A stretch of 64,000 nucleotides of DNA, from assembly GCF_007829815.1 (NCBI RefSeq), contig NZ_VIWT01000001.1, positions 2,999,501 to 3,063,500 of the forward strand. Reading direction: 5' to 3'. Shown here piece by piece: positions 38,294-46,274 of this stretch. A program made the translations under genes and the position numbers. Position 1 is the first letter of the stretch. Each line of letters opens with the position of its first letter. The notes beneath the pieces are model-generated. The model worked only from the letters and a program-made list of their open reading frames with translations, searched no databases and was not told where the DNA came from. Origin of the DNA: Kitasatospora viridis (GTDB lineage Bacteria > Actinomycetota > Actinomycetes > Streptomycetales > Streptomycetaceae).

Positions 38294-39218
38294 TTTTCCC
38301 GTTCAAGCGCTTCGGGCTCTCCGGCGCGGTGCTGGCGGTCAGCGCCAGCAGCTCGCGGGCCGGGCCGGCCGGGCGCTGGCCGGCCGGCCAGACGGCGCGC
38401 AGCGGCCGGCGCAGGTCCAGGTCGGCCAGCGCCACCTCGACCAGCCGGCGGGTGGCCAGCTCGTCCGCCACCGCCAGCTCGCTCAGGCAGACCGGCCCGG
38501 CCCCGGCCAGCGCGGCCGCCTTGAGCGCGGTGGTGGAGGCCAGCTCCAGCAGCGGCACGGCCGGCCCGCCGAGCGCCCGGTCCAGCACCTCCCGGGTGCC
38601 CGAGCCCGGCTCGCGCAGCACCAGCGGGGTGGCCGCCAGCTCCTCCCGCGGCACCGGCGAGCGCCGCCGGGCCCACGGGTGGTCCGGCGCCACCACCACG
38701 ACCAGCCGGTCCGCCGCCACCGCCACCCCGCTCAGCCCCGGCGGCGTCCGGGTGCCCTCGACGAAGCCCAGGTCGGCCGCGCCGGCCAGCACCTGCTCGG
38801 CCACCGCCTGGGAGTTGGCGGTGCGCAGGGTCACCGCGGTGCCGGGCATGGCGGAGTGCAGGGCCAGCAGCCAGCCCGGCATCAGGTACTCGGCCACGGT
38901 GAGCGAGGCGACCACCCGCAGCCGGGCGTCCCGGTCCTCGCGCAGTGCGGCGATCCCGGCGTCCAGCGCCTGCGCCGCCTCCACCACCTGCCGGGCCCAC
39001 TCGACCACCAGCCGGCCGGCCGGGGTGGGCCGGGAGCCGCGCGGCGAGCGTTCCAGCAGGGCCACCCCGATCTGCCGCTCCATGCCCTTGATCCGGGCGC
39101 TGGCGGCCGGCTGGCTGATCCCGAGCACGGCGGCGGCCCGGCCGACGCTGCCCTGGCGGGCCACTTCGAGGAGCAGTTCCAGCGCGCCGAGTTCGGGCAC
39201 CTGCGGGGAGAGAGCCAT
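38289..39218 (-). CDS. LysR-family transcriptional regulator
   Basis: A 309-residue regulator. The N-terminal winged helix-turn-helix (about 10-70) reads ALELLLEVARQGSVGRAAAVLGISQPAASARIKGMERQIG (split). The C-terminal substrate-binding fold covers about 95-300 (RLRVVASLTVAEYLMPGWL). The subgroup resembles CbbR/CysL-type regulators. It is divergent from a TDT-family transporter with a 70-bp gap, so that transporter is the likely target; effectors of such pairs are often sulfite or organic acids. Its 3' end overlaps a clpB HAIR box. Confidence 0.88.
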   Translation of the reverse strand: MALSPQVPELGALELLLEVARQGSVGRAAAVLGISQPAASARIKGMERQIGVALLERSPRGSRPTPAGRLVVEWARQVVEAAQALDAGIAALREDRDARLRVVASLTVAEYLMPGWLLALHSAMPGTAVTLRTANSQAVAEQVLAGAADLGFVEGTRTPPGLSGVAVAADRLVVVVAPDHPWARRRSPVPREELAATPLVLREPGSGTREVLDRALGGPAVPLLELASTTALKAAALAGAGPVCLSELAVADELATRRLVEVALADLDLRRPLRAVWPAGQRPAGPARELLALTASTAPESPKRLNGKT

Positions 39219-39288
39219 AGGCCCAGGTTATGTCCCCATAGTGCGGCGGTCGCTACCGGCCCGGGCCGCCCGGCCGGAGGGTGGAGGC

Positions 39289-40404
39289 ATGACCACGCTG
39301 CTGCTCCGTCCCGCCCGCCCCGAACGCCGCGCCCTCGCGGCCCTCGACTTCGGCCAGCTCGGGCCGAACTGGTACGCGGCCGTGATGGGCACCGCGATCA
39401 CGGCCAACGCGGCCGTCGCGCTGCCGCACCGCCTCCCCGGGCAGCTCGGCTTCGCGCAGGCGGTCTGGGCGCTCTCGGCGCTGATGCTGGCGGTGCTGGT
39501 GGCCGCCCGGCTGGTGCACCTGACCCGGCACCGGGCGGCCGCCCGCGAGCAGCTGCTGGAGAACCCGGCCACCGCGGTCTTCTACGGCTGCCCGCCGATG
39601 GCGCTGCTGGCGGTCGGCTTCGGCACCCTCACCGTCGGCGGCACGCTGATCGGCACCGGCCCGGCCGCCGTCGCCGACCTGGTGCTCTGGACGGCGGGCA
39701 CGCTCTACGCGGTCGCCGTGGCGGCCGGCATCCCGTACCTGATGATCACCCGGCACGAGCTCTCCGCGCTGCGCGCCAACCCCACCTGGCTGCTGCCGGT
39801 GGTGGCGCCGATGGTCTCCGCGGCGCTCGGCCCCGCGCTGCTGCCGCACCTGGACGCCGGACTGCGGCCGGCCCTGTTCTACGCCTGCTACGCGATGTTC
39901 GGCGCCAGCCTGCTGGCCACCCTGGTGGTGCTGCCGGTGGTCTTCGCCGGCCTGGTGCACAGCAAGCTGCCCGCGGTGCTGCTGACCCCCTCGCTCTTCC
40001 TGGTGCTCGGCCCGCTCGGCCAGTCCAGCACCGCGGTCGGCAACCTGGCGGACGCCGCCCGGAGCACCGCGCCCCTGCTGGCCCCGGCCGCCTTCGGCTT
40101 CGCGGTGCTCTACGGGGTGGCGATGACCGGGTTCGCGCTGCTCTGGCTGCTGGTCGCCGGGGCGGCCAACCTGCGGGCGCTGGTGCGGCACCGGATGCCG
40201 TTCGGGCTGACCTGGTGGGCCTTCACCTTCCCGGTCGGCACCTGCGTGACCGGCACCGCCTCGCTGGCCCGGCACACCGGGTTCGCCGGGTTCGGGTGGC
40301 TGGCGGTGGGGCTCTACCTGCTGCTGCTGTGCGCCTGGTCGGTGGCCGGGGTGCGCACCGTGAGTGCGCTGGTCGGCGGGCGGTTGTTGCGGGCGGCGGC
40401 CTGA
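39289..40404 (+). CDS. TDT-family transporter (TehA/sulfite-exporter-like)
   Basis: A 371-residue integral membrane protein with ten predicted helices, of the tellurite-resistance/dicarboxylate transporter (TDT) family. The N-terminal GPNWYAAVMGTAITANAAV is the family's first-helix signature. Related proteins export sulfite (Ssu1) or transport malate or act as anion channels (TehA, SLAC1); the substrate here is unknown. ATG at 39289 follows GGAGGGTGGAGG. It is divergent from a LysR regulator, which fits an inducible anion exporter. Confidence 0.85.
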   Translation: MTTLLLRPARPERRALAALDFGQLGPNWYAAVMGTAITANAAVALPHRLPGQLGFAQAVWALSALMLAVLVAARLVHLTRHRAAAREQLLENPATAVFYGCPPMALLAVGFGTLTVGGTLIGTGPAAVADLVLWTAGTLYAVAVAAGIPYLMITRHELSALRANPTWLLPVVAPMVSAALGPALLPHLDAGLRPALFYACYAMFGASLLATLVVLPVVFAGLVHSKLPAVLLTPSLFLVLGPLGQSSTAVGNLADAARSTAPLLAPAAFGFAVLYGVAMTGFALLWLLVAGAANLRALVRHRMPFGLTWWAFTFPVGTCVTGTASLARHTGFAGFGWLAVGLYLLLLCAWSVAGVRTVSALVGGRLLRAAA

Positions 40405-40553
40405 CCCGCCCGGGCCGCGGGGGCGGTCCGAGCTGCCGGTGGGTCACCTGACAGGCTGTGTGATGATCTGCACGGATCCTGTGGTCACCCGCCCTCGCGC
40501 CCGGGGAAGCCGACTGGCAATATGGCGGCGGACAGTCAAGTCGGGGGTGGAGC

Positions 40554-41576
40554 ATGGCGGGTGCGGCCGAGCCGGACGGGTACGGCCACGGACCGCGCTG
40601 CGCCGACCTCGGACTGGACGAGTCGACCCGGGCCTTCTACCTCGCCGTGGTGGCCGAGGGCGGCTGGGTGAAGGCCGAGGAGGTGCGGGCCGCCGACCGC
40701 CCCGCGCTGGCCCGGCTGCTCGACCTCGGCCTGGTCCGCGGCCTGCCTGGCGGCACCTTCTACTCCGCCGTCAGCCCGCGCGCCTTCCTCGGCCGCACGG
40801 CCGGCGCGCTGCGCGGCCGGGCCGCCGAACTGCTCCGCCGGGCCGACGAGGTGCCCGCCCTGCTCGACGAGCTGTCCCAGGCCTACGACACCGCCCCGCA
40901 CCGCCCGTCCCCGCGCACCGGCACCGTGGACACCGTGGTCGACCGGGACAGCATCCGGCACCGGATCGCCCAGCTGGTCGCCGACACCACCACCGAGATC
41001 CTCACCGCCCAGCCCGGCGGCGACCGGCCGGCCGACCACCTGGCCTGGGCGATGGCGCAGGACGTGCCGTTCCTGCGGGCCGGCGGGGCGCTGCGCACCG
41101 TCTACCAGCCGGTCGCCCGCGCGGACGCGGCCACCGTGGCCTACGCCGCCGCCGTCACCCCGTACGGCGCCCGGATCCGGGTGCTGGACGAGGACTTCCA
41201 GCGGATGCTGATCTTCGACCGCCAGGTCGCGGTGATCCCCGCCTCGGCCGACATGGGCAGCGCGGCCTTCGTCAGCGACCCGACCGCGGTGGAACTGCTG
41301 GTCGAGCTCTTCGAGCGGGACTGGCAGCGGGCCGAGCGGGTGGCCTGGGGCTCGGCCCACGCGGCCCCGGACGCGGACGCGGTCGGCGACCGGGTCTCCC
41401 GGCTGCTCGCCTGCGGGCTCAGCCGGCGCACCATCGCCGGCCGGATCGGCCTGAGCGAGCGCACGGTGGCCGCGCACATCGCCCGGCTGCGGCAGGAGTA
41501 CGAGGCGGAGACGCTGTTCCAGCTCGGCTGGCTGATGCGCGGCCGGAGCGACCGCAGCACGGTCGGGCAGCACTGA
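40554..41576 (+). CDS. PLD-like/LuxR regulator, paralogue 1
   Basis: A 340-residue regulator of the multi-domain type repeated four times in this region. The N-terminal part (about 20-80) is a winged-helix-like domain, the middle (about 125-250) a phospholipase-D-like domain without catalytic HKD motifs (EILTAQPGG and YGARIRVLDEDFQRMLIFDRQVAV split), and the C-terminus a LuxR helix-turn-helix (LSRRTIAGRIGLSERTVAAHIARLR split) ending in TLFQLGWLMRG. The middle domain may bind a ligand. ATG at 40554 has GGGGGTGGAG upstream. The gene stands between a TDT transporter and a DsrE-like gene; the target is unknown. Confidence 0.82.
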   Translation: MAGAAEPDGYGHGPRCADLGLDESTRAFYLAVVAEGGWVKAEEVRAADRPALARLLDLGLVRGLPGGTFYSAVSPRAFLGRTAGALRGRAAELLRRADEVPALLDELSQAYDTAPHRPSPRTGTVDTVVDRDSIRHRIAQLVADTTTEILTAQPGGDRPADHLAWAMAQDVPFLRAGGALRTVYQPVARADAATVAYAAAVTPYGARIRVLDEDFQRMLIFDRQVAVIPASADMGSAAFVSDPTAVELLVELFERDWQRAERVAWGSAHAAPDADAVGDRVSRLLACGLSRRTIAGRIGLSERTVAAHIARLRQEYEAETLFQLGWLMRGRSDRSTVGQH

Positions 41577-41606
41577 GCAAGCCCCCGGGGCGGTCGATCG
41601 GCCGGA

Positions 41607-41638
41607 TTGCGGGAACACGCAGTTGCGGGAACCCGCAA
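41607..41638. promoter_or_regulatory. two abutting 16-bp inverted-repeat elements, putative operator
   Basis: Element A is TTGCGGGAACACGCAG (41607-41622) and element B TTGCGGGAACCCGCAA (41623-41638), directly joined. Element B is a perfect palindrome with 7-bp arms around AA. A related pair occurs at 42319-42350. They lie in the leader region of the DsrE-like gene and are candidate binding sites for the adjacent LuxR-type regulators. Confidence 0.5.
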
Positions 41639-41790
41639 CGGACGGCGCATTGTCCCGTCCGGGTGTCCGGGGGACCCTGACCGGGCAGCTGATCGTCTGT
41701 CAGGGAACCATCCGGCACGGGGAATCGGGGGCGCCGGGCAGCAGCACGGCCCGTCGGCGGCCGGGTGGGTGCCACGGGGAGGAGTACACG

Positions 41791-42123
41791 ATGGCCGGAC
41801 GCTCGCACGTGCTGGTGGAGAGCCAGGCGTTCTGGGGCAGGCCGGAGGCCGACAGCTTCCTGCGCGAGGCGGTCTCGCTGGCCGAGGCCGGGGACCGGGT
41901 GATCCTCTACCTGGTCGAGGAGGGGGTCTTCGCGGCCGTCTCGGACGGGGTGCCGGAGCTCGCCCGGCTGGTCGAGCTCGGATCCGAGGTCTGGGCCGAC
42001 GAGCACTCGCTCGGGCACCGGGCGCTGGTGGCGACCCGGCTGCGGCCGTTCGTCCGGGTCAAGGCGCCGTGGGCGCTGGACAGCGCGGTGCGGGAGGCGG
42101 ACGGCCGGGTGGCGATGCACTGA
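41791..42123 (+). CDS. DsrE-family-like small protein
   Basis: A 110-residue protein resembling the DsrE/DsrF/DsrH sulfur-relay fold: HVLVESQAFWGRPEADSFL, a DRVILYLVEEGVFAAVSDG strand and loop typical of DsrE-like proteins, then a C-terminal helix and strand. No Cys is present, so it cannot act in persulfide relay as TusD or DsrE do. ATG at 41791 has GGGGAGGAG upstream. It lies between two paralogous LuxR-type regulators and is followed by a strong terminator. A role in signalling is inferred from context only. Confidence 0.65.
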   Translation: MAGRSHVLVESQAFWGRPEADSFLREAVSLAEAGDRVILYLVEEGVFAAVSDGVPELARLVELGSEVWADEHSLGHRALVATRLRPFVRVKAPWALDSAVREADGRVAMH

Positions 42124-42170
42124 CGGCCCGTGAGCCGTGGTGCGGCCGGTGCGGCCGGGGCTGCCGACGA

Positions 42171-42210
42171 CCCCTGACGATCCCTGACGACCCCTGACGA
42201 TCCCTGACGA
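42171..42210. repeat. 10-bp tandem repeat before a terminator
   Basis: Four units of YCCCTGACGA (starts 42171, 42181, 42191, 42201), alternating C and T in the first base, running directly into the terminator stem at 42211. Non-coding. Confidence 0.8.
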
Positions 42211-42238
42211 CCCCTGGAGTCCGGCGGGACTCCAGGGG
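42211..42238 (+). terminator. terminator of the DsrE-like gene
   Basis: A perfect 12-bp stem, CCCCTGGAGTCC (42211-42222) with GGACTCCAGGGG (42227-42238), with loop GGCG and TT after it. Confidence 0.8.
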
Positions 42239-42318
42239 TTTCCGGCCTCCCGGGAGACCGAACGTTCTGTCATCACCGCAGCTCAGCGGTGTGTGGACGA
42301 CCCGTCCGGCGGGTCATT

Positions 42319-42350
42319 CTGCACGTTTGTGCAGTTGCGGGAACCTGCAT
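42319..42350. promoter_or_regulatory. second pair of abutting 16-bp inverted-repeat elements
   Basis: CTGCACGTTTGTGCAG (42319-42334, 6-bp arms) directly joined to TTGCGGGAACCTGCAT (42335-42350). The 13-nt string GTTGCGGGAACCY is shared with the pair at 41607-41638. It lies about 450 bp before paralogue 2, so its target promoter could be further downstream. Confidence 0.45.
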
Positions 42351-42796
42351 CCGGAACGCCCTTGTTCCCAGGTCCGGGCTTTGTGAGGCTGTGGGTACGC
42401 CAAGCCGCCCGGGTAACCGCAACCCGCTGGTGGTGACTCGTTCGCCGCCCTCGCACAGGGGCAGAAGTATCTGTGCGGGGTGTCGGGGGACGCCGGACGG
42501 TCGGTCATTTGTGGTGATGGCGATCGAACCCGGTCCCAGCGAGGCGTTGCTGCTCCGCCTCGCTGGAAGCACCTCGGATTTGGCGTACGTGAAGTGGATC
42601 CGCCCGGAGCTCGATGGCGCCGAGCCAAGGCTCCGGGCCGGATCCGCCCACGGAGAGGGGTCCTTGGTCGCCCGCTCGGGGGGCGAGCGACCGGACCCGA
42701 CCTCCCTCCCGGCCGCCACCCGGCCCCTCCCTGATGAGATGATGCGCCCCAAGCGGTCGTTCGACCGCTGCCGGTCCGCGTGCGCAGGGGGAACGG
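42351..42796. other. gene-free stretch before paralogue 2
   Basis: No convincing gene. A frame beginning at ATG 42519 runs on the plus strand (MAIEPGPSEALLLRLAG) but has no ribosome binding site and merges with the shadow of the next gene. Inverted GAGCG/CGCTC sequences lie near 42675-42690. Confidence 0.4.
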
Positions 42797-43876
42797 GTGG
42801 ACGAGAAGCCTGGAACGTCCGAGATGCCGCAGGACGGCCCGCCCCCGCTCGCCGACCACCCGTCGGAGCCGGCCGGGGCCGCCGCCGAACCGGCGGTGGG
42901 CGAACTCCCGCTGCCGGGCGAGGCCGCCCGCACCCGCTACCTCGCGATCCTCGCCGACGGCGGCCGACTGCCGGCCTCGGCCGTGCCGCCCGCCGACCGC
43001 CCCGCCGTCGCCGAACTGCTCGAACTCGGCCTGCTCCGCACCGACCCGGCCGGCGCCGGCTACACCGTGGTCAACCCGCGCTCGGTCGGCGGCCGGCTCA
43101 GCGAGGAACTGCGCTCGGCCGGCACCCGGCTGCTGGTGCAGGCCCAGGAGATGCCCGCGCTGCTGGACGACCTGACCCGGGCCTACGACCGGACGCCGCG
43201 CAAGGTGGACCGCTCCGGCGAGGTGCGGCACCTGCACGGGGCCGAGCAGGTCTGGGAGCGGATCGGGCTGCTCCACCGGGCCAGCGTCGAGGAGGTGCTC
43301 TCCGCCCAGCCCGGCGGACCGCTGGGCCGGCCGCTGCTGGAGCACGCGCTCGACCTGGCCGATCGGCTGCTGGCCCGCGGGGTCGCCATGCGCGCGCTCT
43401 ACGAACCCACCGCCCGGGCCGACGGGCCGACCGTGGCCCATGTCCTGGCCGCCACCGAACTCGGGGTCCGCAGCCGGGTGTTGGGCGAGTCGTTCAAGCG
43501 GATGCTGATCTTCGACCGGACCACCGTGGTGATCCCCTCCGGCCCCGACTACACCAGCGCGGCCTTCGTCGAGGACCCGGCGGTGGTCGCCTTCCTGATC
43601 GGCATGTTCGAGCGGGACTGGGCCCGGGCCGAGCCCTCGCAGTGGAGCCCCACCGCCGCCGAGCCCGCCGCGCAGCCGGTGCACGTCCAGGTCGGCCGGC
43701 TGCTCGCCCAGGGCCTCACCCAGCGCATGGTCGCCGCCCGTCTCGGCCTGAGCGACCGCACCGTCGCCGCCCACATCTCCCGCCTGCGCGACCAGTACGA
43801 CGCCGAGACGCTGTTCCAACTCGGCTGGCTGATGCGGGCCGCCGCCGGTGACGGCCGCCCGGAGCCGGGCTGGTGA
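42797..43876 (+). CDS. PLD-like/LuxR regulator, paralogue 2
   Basis: A 359-residue member of the same family as paralogue 1, with a Pro/Glu-rich N-terminal extension (1-40) before the winged-helix-like part. The phospholipase-D-like middle has EVLSAQPGG, YEPTARAD and RSRVLGESFKRMLIFDRTTVVIPSG (split). The LuxR helix-turn-helix reads LTQRMVAARLGLSDRTVAAHISRLRDQY (split), followed by TLFQLGWLMR. GTG at 42797 has CAGGGGGAA upstream. Paralogue 3 begins 37 nt after its stop, so the two are probably cotranscribed. Confidence 0.82.
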   Translation: MDEKPGTSEMPQDGPPPLADHPSEPAGAAAEPAVGELPLPGEAARTRYLAILADGGRLPASAVPPADRPAVAELLELGLLRTDPAGAGYTVVNPRSVGGRLSEELRSAGTRLLVQAQEMPALLDDLTRAYDRTPRKVDRSGEVRHLHGAEQVWERIGLLHRASVEEVLSAQPGGPLGRPLLEHALDLADRLLARGVAMRALYEPTARADGPTVAHVLAATELGVRSRVLGESFKRMLIFDRTTVVIPSGPDYTSAAFVEDPAVVAFLIGMFERDWARAEPSQWSPTAAEPAAQPVHVQVGRLLAQGLTQRMVAARLGLSDRTVAAHISRLRDQYDAETLFQLGWLMRAAAGDGRPEPGW

Positions 43877-43913
43877 GCGGGTCCGGGTCGGGAGCGGCGA
43901 CGGGGGAGGGAGC

Positions 43914-44840
43914 ATGACGGTGCCCGCGCTGCCGGGCGCCGCCGCGCGTGCGCTCTACCGCGAACTCCTCGCGGACGGCGGCCTCTTCGACCTCGCGCAG
44001 GTGTCGGCCCGGGAGCCGGCCGCGCTGGCCCAGCTGCGCGCGACCGGTCTGGTGGTGGAACTGCACGAAGGCCAGTGGGGCACCGCCGACCCGCGCCGGG
44101 CGGCCGGCCTGCTCCGCGCCCAGTACCGCGAGGCCGCCGTCGAGTTGCTGCTGCGGGCGGACGAACCGGTGCGTGCCATGGACGAGTTGGCGCAGGCCTA
44201 CGACTCGGCCGCGCTCCCGCCGCCGGCCGAGCGCTCGATCACCCACGTCGAGGGGCTGCAGCAGATCCAGCAGCGGCTGGGCGACCTGATCCTGGAGAGC
44301 CGGTACGAGATCCTCAGCATGCAGCCCGGCGGCGCCCGCCCGGCCGTCCACCTGCCCCGGATGTACACCGACGTCGAGGCGATCCGGGGCCGGGGCATCG
44401 AGCTGCGCACCCTCTACCAGCCGGGCGCCGACACCGACCCGGCCACCGTCGCCTACGCGGCGCACGCCACCGCGCTGGGCGCCCGGATCCGGATCCTCGA
44501 CGAGCCGTTCCGCCGGCTGATGGTCCTGGACCGCTCCGTCGTCGTGCTGGCCGGCCACGCCAGCTACCAGGTCGCCACCTTCGTCGAGGACCCGGTGGTG
44601 GTCGGCCTGGTGCTGGACCAGTTCGAACGCGACTGGACCCGGGCGGAGCGGGTCCGCTGGGACCCGCCGCCGCCCTCGACCCTGGCCGACCTGCTGGCCC
44701 GGGGCCTGACCCAGCGCGCCATCGCCAACCGGCTGGGCCTGAGCGAGCGCACGGTGGCCGCGCAGATCGCCCGCCTGCGGGAGGAGTACGACGCGGACAC
44801 GCTGTTCCAGCTCGGCTGGCTGATGCGCGCGACGTCCTGA
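43914..44840 (+). CDS. PLD-like/LuxR regulator, paralogue 3
   Basis: A 308-residue member, the shortest of the four. It has the N-terminal winged-helix-like part (RALYRELLADGGLFDLAQVS), the middle domain (EILSMQPGGARPAVHLPRMY; GARIRILDEPFRRLMVLDRSVVVLAG split) and the LuxR helix-turn-helix (LTQRAIANRLGLSERTVAAQIARLREEY split) with TLFQLGWLMRATS as its end. ATG at 43914 is preferred over 43848 because GGGGAGGG stands directly upstream. Probably in one transcript with paralogue 2. The next gene is convergent. Confidence 0.82.
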   Translation: MTVPALPGAAARALYRELLADGGLFDLAQVSAREPAALAQLRATGLVVELHEGQWGTADPRRAAGLLRAQYREAAVELLLRADEPVRAMDELAQAYDSAALPPPAERSITHVEGLQQIQQRLGDLILESRYEILSMQPGGARPAVHLPRMYTDVEAIRGRGIELRTLYQPGADTDPATVAYAAHATALGARIRILDEPFRRLMVLDRSVVVLAGHASYQVATFVEDPVVVGLVLDQFERDWTRAERVRWDPPPPSTLADLLARGLTQRAIANRLGLSERTVAAQIARLREEYDADTLFQLGWLMRATS

Positions 44841-44899
44841 CGCCGCGACGTCCTGACGGCGCGGTGGCCGTCAGGACGTCGGCGGGGACTGAAGGGGTG

Positions 44900-45520
44900 T
44901 CAGCCGGTGACCGCGTCGCTGCCCGCCCAGCCGCCGTACGGGTTGCCGACGCTGGGGACCGGGTTGAACTGCTCGCCGGGGGCGGTCCAGAAGCCCTCGC
45001 GCAGCGAGAGCGCCATGCCGGCCCAGTCGAGGGCGGTCTCCACGATGTGGCGCATGCTCTCCGGGGACCAGGTGTCGTCGAAGACCAGCGGCAGCACCGG
45101 CGCGACCTGCTCGATGGTGGCGATCAGCGGGTTGTGGGTGATCGCCTCGTCGACCAGCAGCACGATGGGCTTGCGCAGCGCGGAGGCCCAGCCGAGCTCC
45201 AGCGAGACGCCGGCCGAGAGCGGCGATCCCACGTAGGCGAAGAGCAGGTCGGCGGTCTGCAGCGCTCGGAAGTCGGACGGCACCCGGGACTCGGGCACCC
45301 GCCCCTCCACCGTCCACGCGTCGCTGTGGTGCGCGCTGAACACGGCGGCGCCGCTGTGCAGCAGCGAGCTGCGCAGGGCGGTCAGCCGGGTGCGGCTCGC
45401 CAGCGTCACCACGCTGTCGGCGGGCCCCGTCAGCCGCATCAGCGGCGCGGCGAGGAAGACACGGGCCCGGCGGCCTTCGGGGGCCTGGGCTGCGTGCTGG
45501 CGCATGTAGGGCTCAGACAT
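44900..45520 (-). CDS. nucleoside 2-deoxyribosyltransferase-like protein
   Basis: A 206-residue soluble protein with the NDT-like Rossmann fold. The N-terminal strand is ARVFLAAPLM, the DLLFAYVGSPLSAGVSLELGWASALRKPIVLLVDE block (split) holds the family's nucleophilic Glu in SLELGWA, and a C-terminal helix follows. Members swap nucleobases on deoxyribose; relatives act in nucleotide or NAD-type signalling. The substrate here is unknown. ATG at 45520 (MSEPYMRQ) has GGAG upstream; 45541 is an alternative. It is divergent from the secreted-peptide gene with a 406-bp intergenic region carrying repeated ATGACACC sites, which suggests joint control. Confidence 0.68.
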   Translation of the reverse strand: MSEPYMRQHAAQAPEGRRARVFLAAPLMRLTGPADSVVTLASRTRLTALRSSLLHSGAAVFSAHHSDAWTVEGRVPESRVPSDFRALQTADLLFAYVGSPLSAGVSLELGWASALRKPIVLLVDEAITHNPLIATIEQVAPVLPLVFDDTWSPESMRHIVETALDWAGMALSLREGFWTAPGEQFNPVPSVGNPYGGWAGSDAVTG

Positions 45521-45711
45521 GGTGAGTGACTCCGGGGGCATGGGGTGGTCCTGCGAAGTGTGGTGTCGACGCAGGTCAAACGGGGTTGGTGCGAGCGGTC
45601 GCTGGATCCGCGCCGGGCCGTGGGAAGGGGCTCTCGACGGAATTGATCGTCACTCGTCCGCAAGTGCGTCGTCCACCGAGCTGGCGTGGCATCTCCCTGT
45701 CTGGCACTTGG

Positions 45712-45792
45712 ATGACACCTTCGACGCCGGAGATCCATGGCTGACCCCCGACAAACAGGTGTCATATTTCTGCCAGGCAGAACGATGACACC
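45712..45792. promoter_or_regulatory. repeated ATGACACC sites upstream of the peptide gene
   Basis: ATGACACC occurs at 45712-45719 and 45785-45792, and its complement GGTGTCAT at 45758-45765. The last two form an inverted repeat that encloses a second one (TCTGCC-AG-GGCAGA-like at 45769-45781). They lie in the divergent region between the NDT-like gene and the peptide gene and are candidate operators. Confidence 0.45.
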
Positions 45793-45926
45793 GGTCCTGG
45801 GATGACCGGGGTTGCCTTCGGGCGGAAGTATGGCTTCGTCAAATGCCCGTTCGAGCGCACTCAGCCGAGTGGTCGGTGGGTACTAAACGTTCTCGCAATA
45901 TCAGGTCCATGACAAGGAGCCGTCTC

Positions 45927-46133
45927 ATGCGTCGTGCACCCCGATCCCGGATCCGTGTGCTGGTAGCGGCCGTTGCCGTTGGCGCAGCGCTGGCGCTTCC
46001 CGTCACCGTGGCGATTCATTCCGCCTCGGCGAGCCCGAGCGACATCAATTGGAACAATGCCGCACTCGGTGTGCAGCAGAATGCCGTTCACGGGGCCAAC
46101 ACGGTGCTTCCGGCCGACATTAAGTGGGACTAG
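45927..46133 (+). CDS. small secreted peptide precursor
   Basis: A 68-residue precursor with a complete Sec signal peptide: basic start MRRAPRSRIR, a hydrophobic core VLVAAVAVGAALALPVTVA and a likely cleavage after SASA (about residue 35). The predicted mature part is about 33 residues, starting SPSDINWNN and ending LPADIKWD; the near-repeat DINWN/DIKWD brackets it. No Cys and no known lantipeptide or lasso features. ATG at 45927 is chosen because AAGGAG stands 8 nt upstream; 45909 and 45843 lack such a site. It is convergent with the TTA-containing regulator and divergent from the NDT-like gene. I recognise no family; a signalling role is inference. Confidence 0.7.
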   Translation: MRRAPRSRIRVLVAAVAVGAALALPVTVAIHSASASPSDINWNNAALGVQQNAVHGANTVLPADIKWD

Positions 46134-46274
46134 TCCGGTAGCGCCCGGGCCCGGCCCGGAGCGCCCGGCGAACGGCCCGTTCGGGGCGGTGCGTGGTGGG
46201 GCGGCTGTTCCGGCACGTTCCCACCGCGGTCCCGCGGCCACGGCGCCGTGGCGCGTCGGCACCGGTGACCGGGC

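Noticed and set aside
42519..43851. A plus-strand frame overlapping regulator paralogue 2
   Set aside because: The first 90 codons look almost protein-like, but there is no ribosome binding site and the rest is the out-of-frame shadow of paralogue 2.
45519..45788. Small plus-strand genes in the region before the peptide gene
   Set aside because: Two overlapping short frames have no ribosome binding site and would cover the repeated ATGACACC sites of a clear promoter region.
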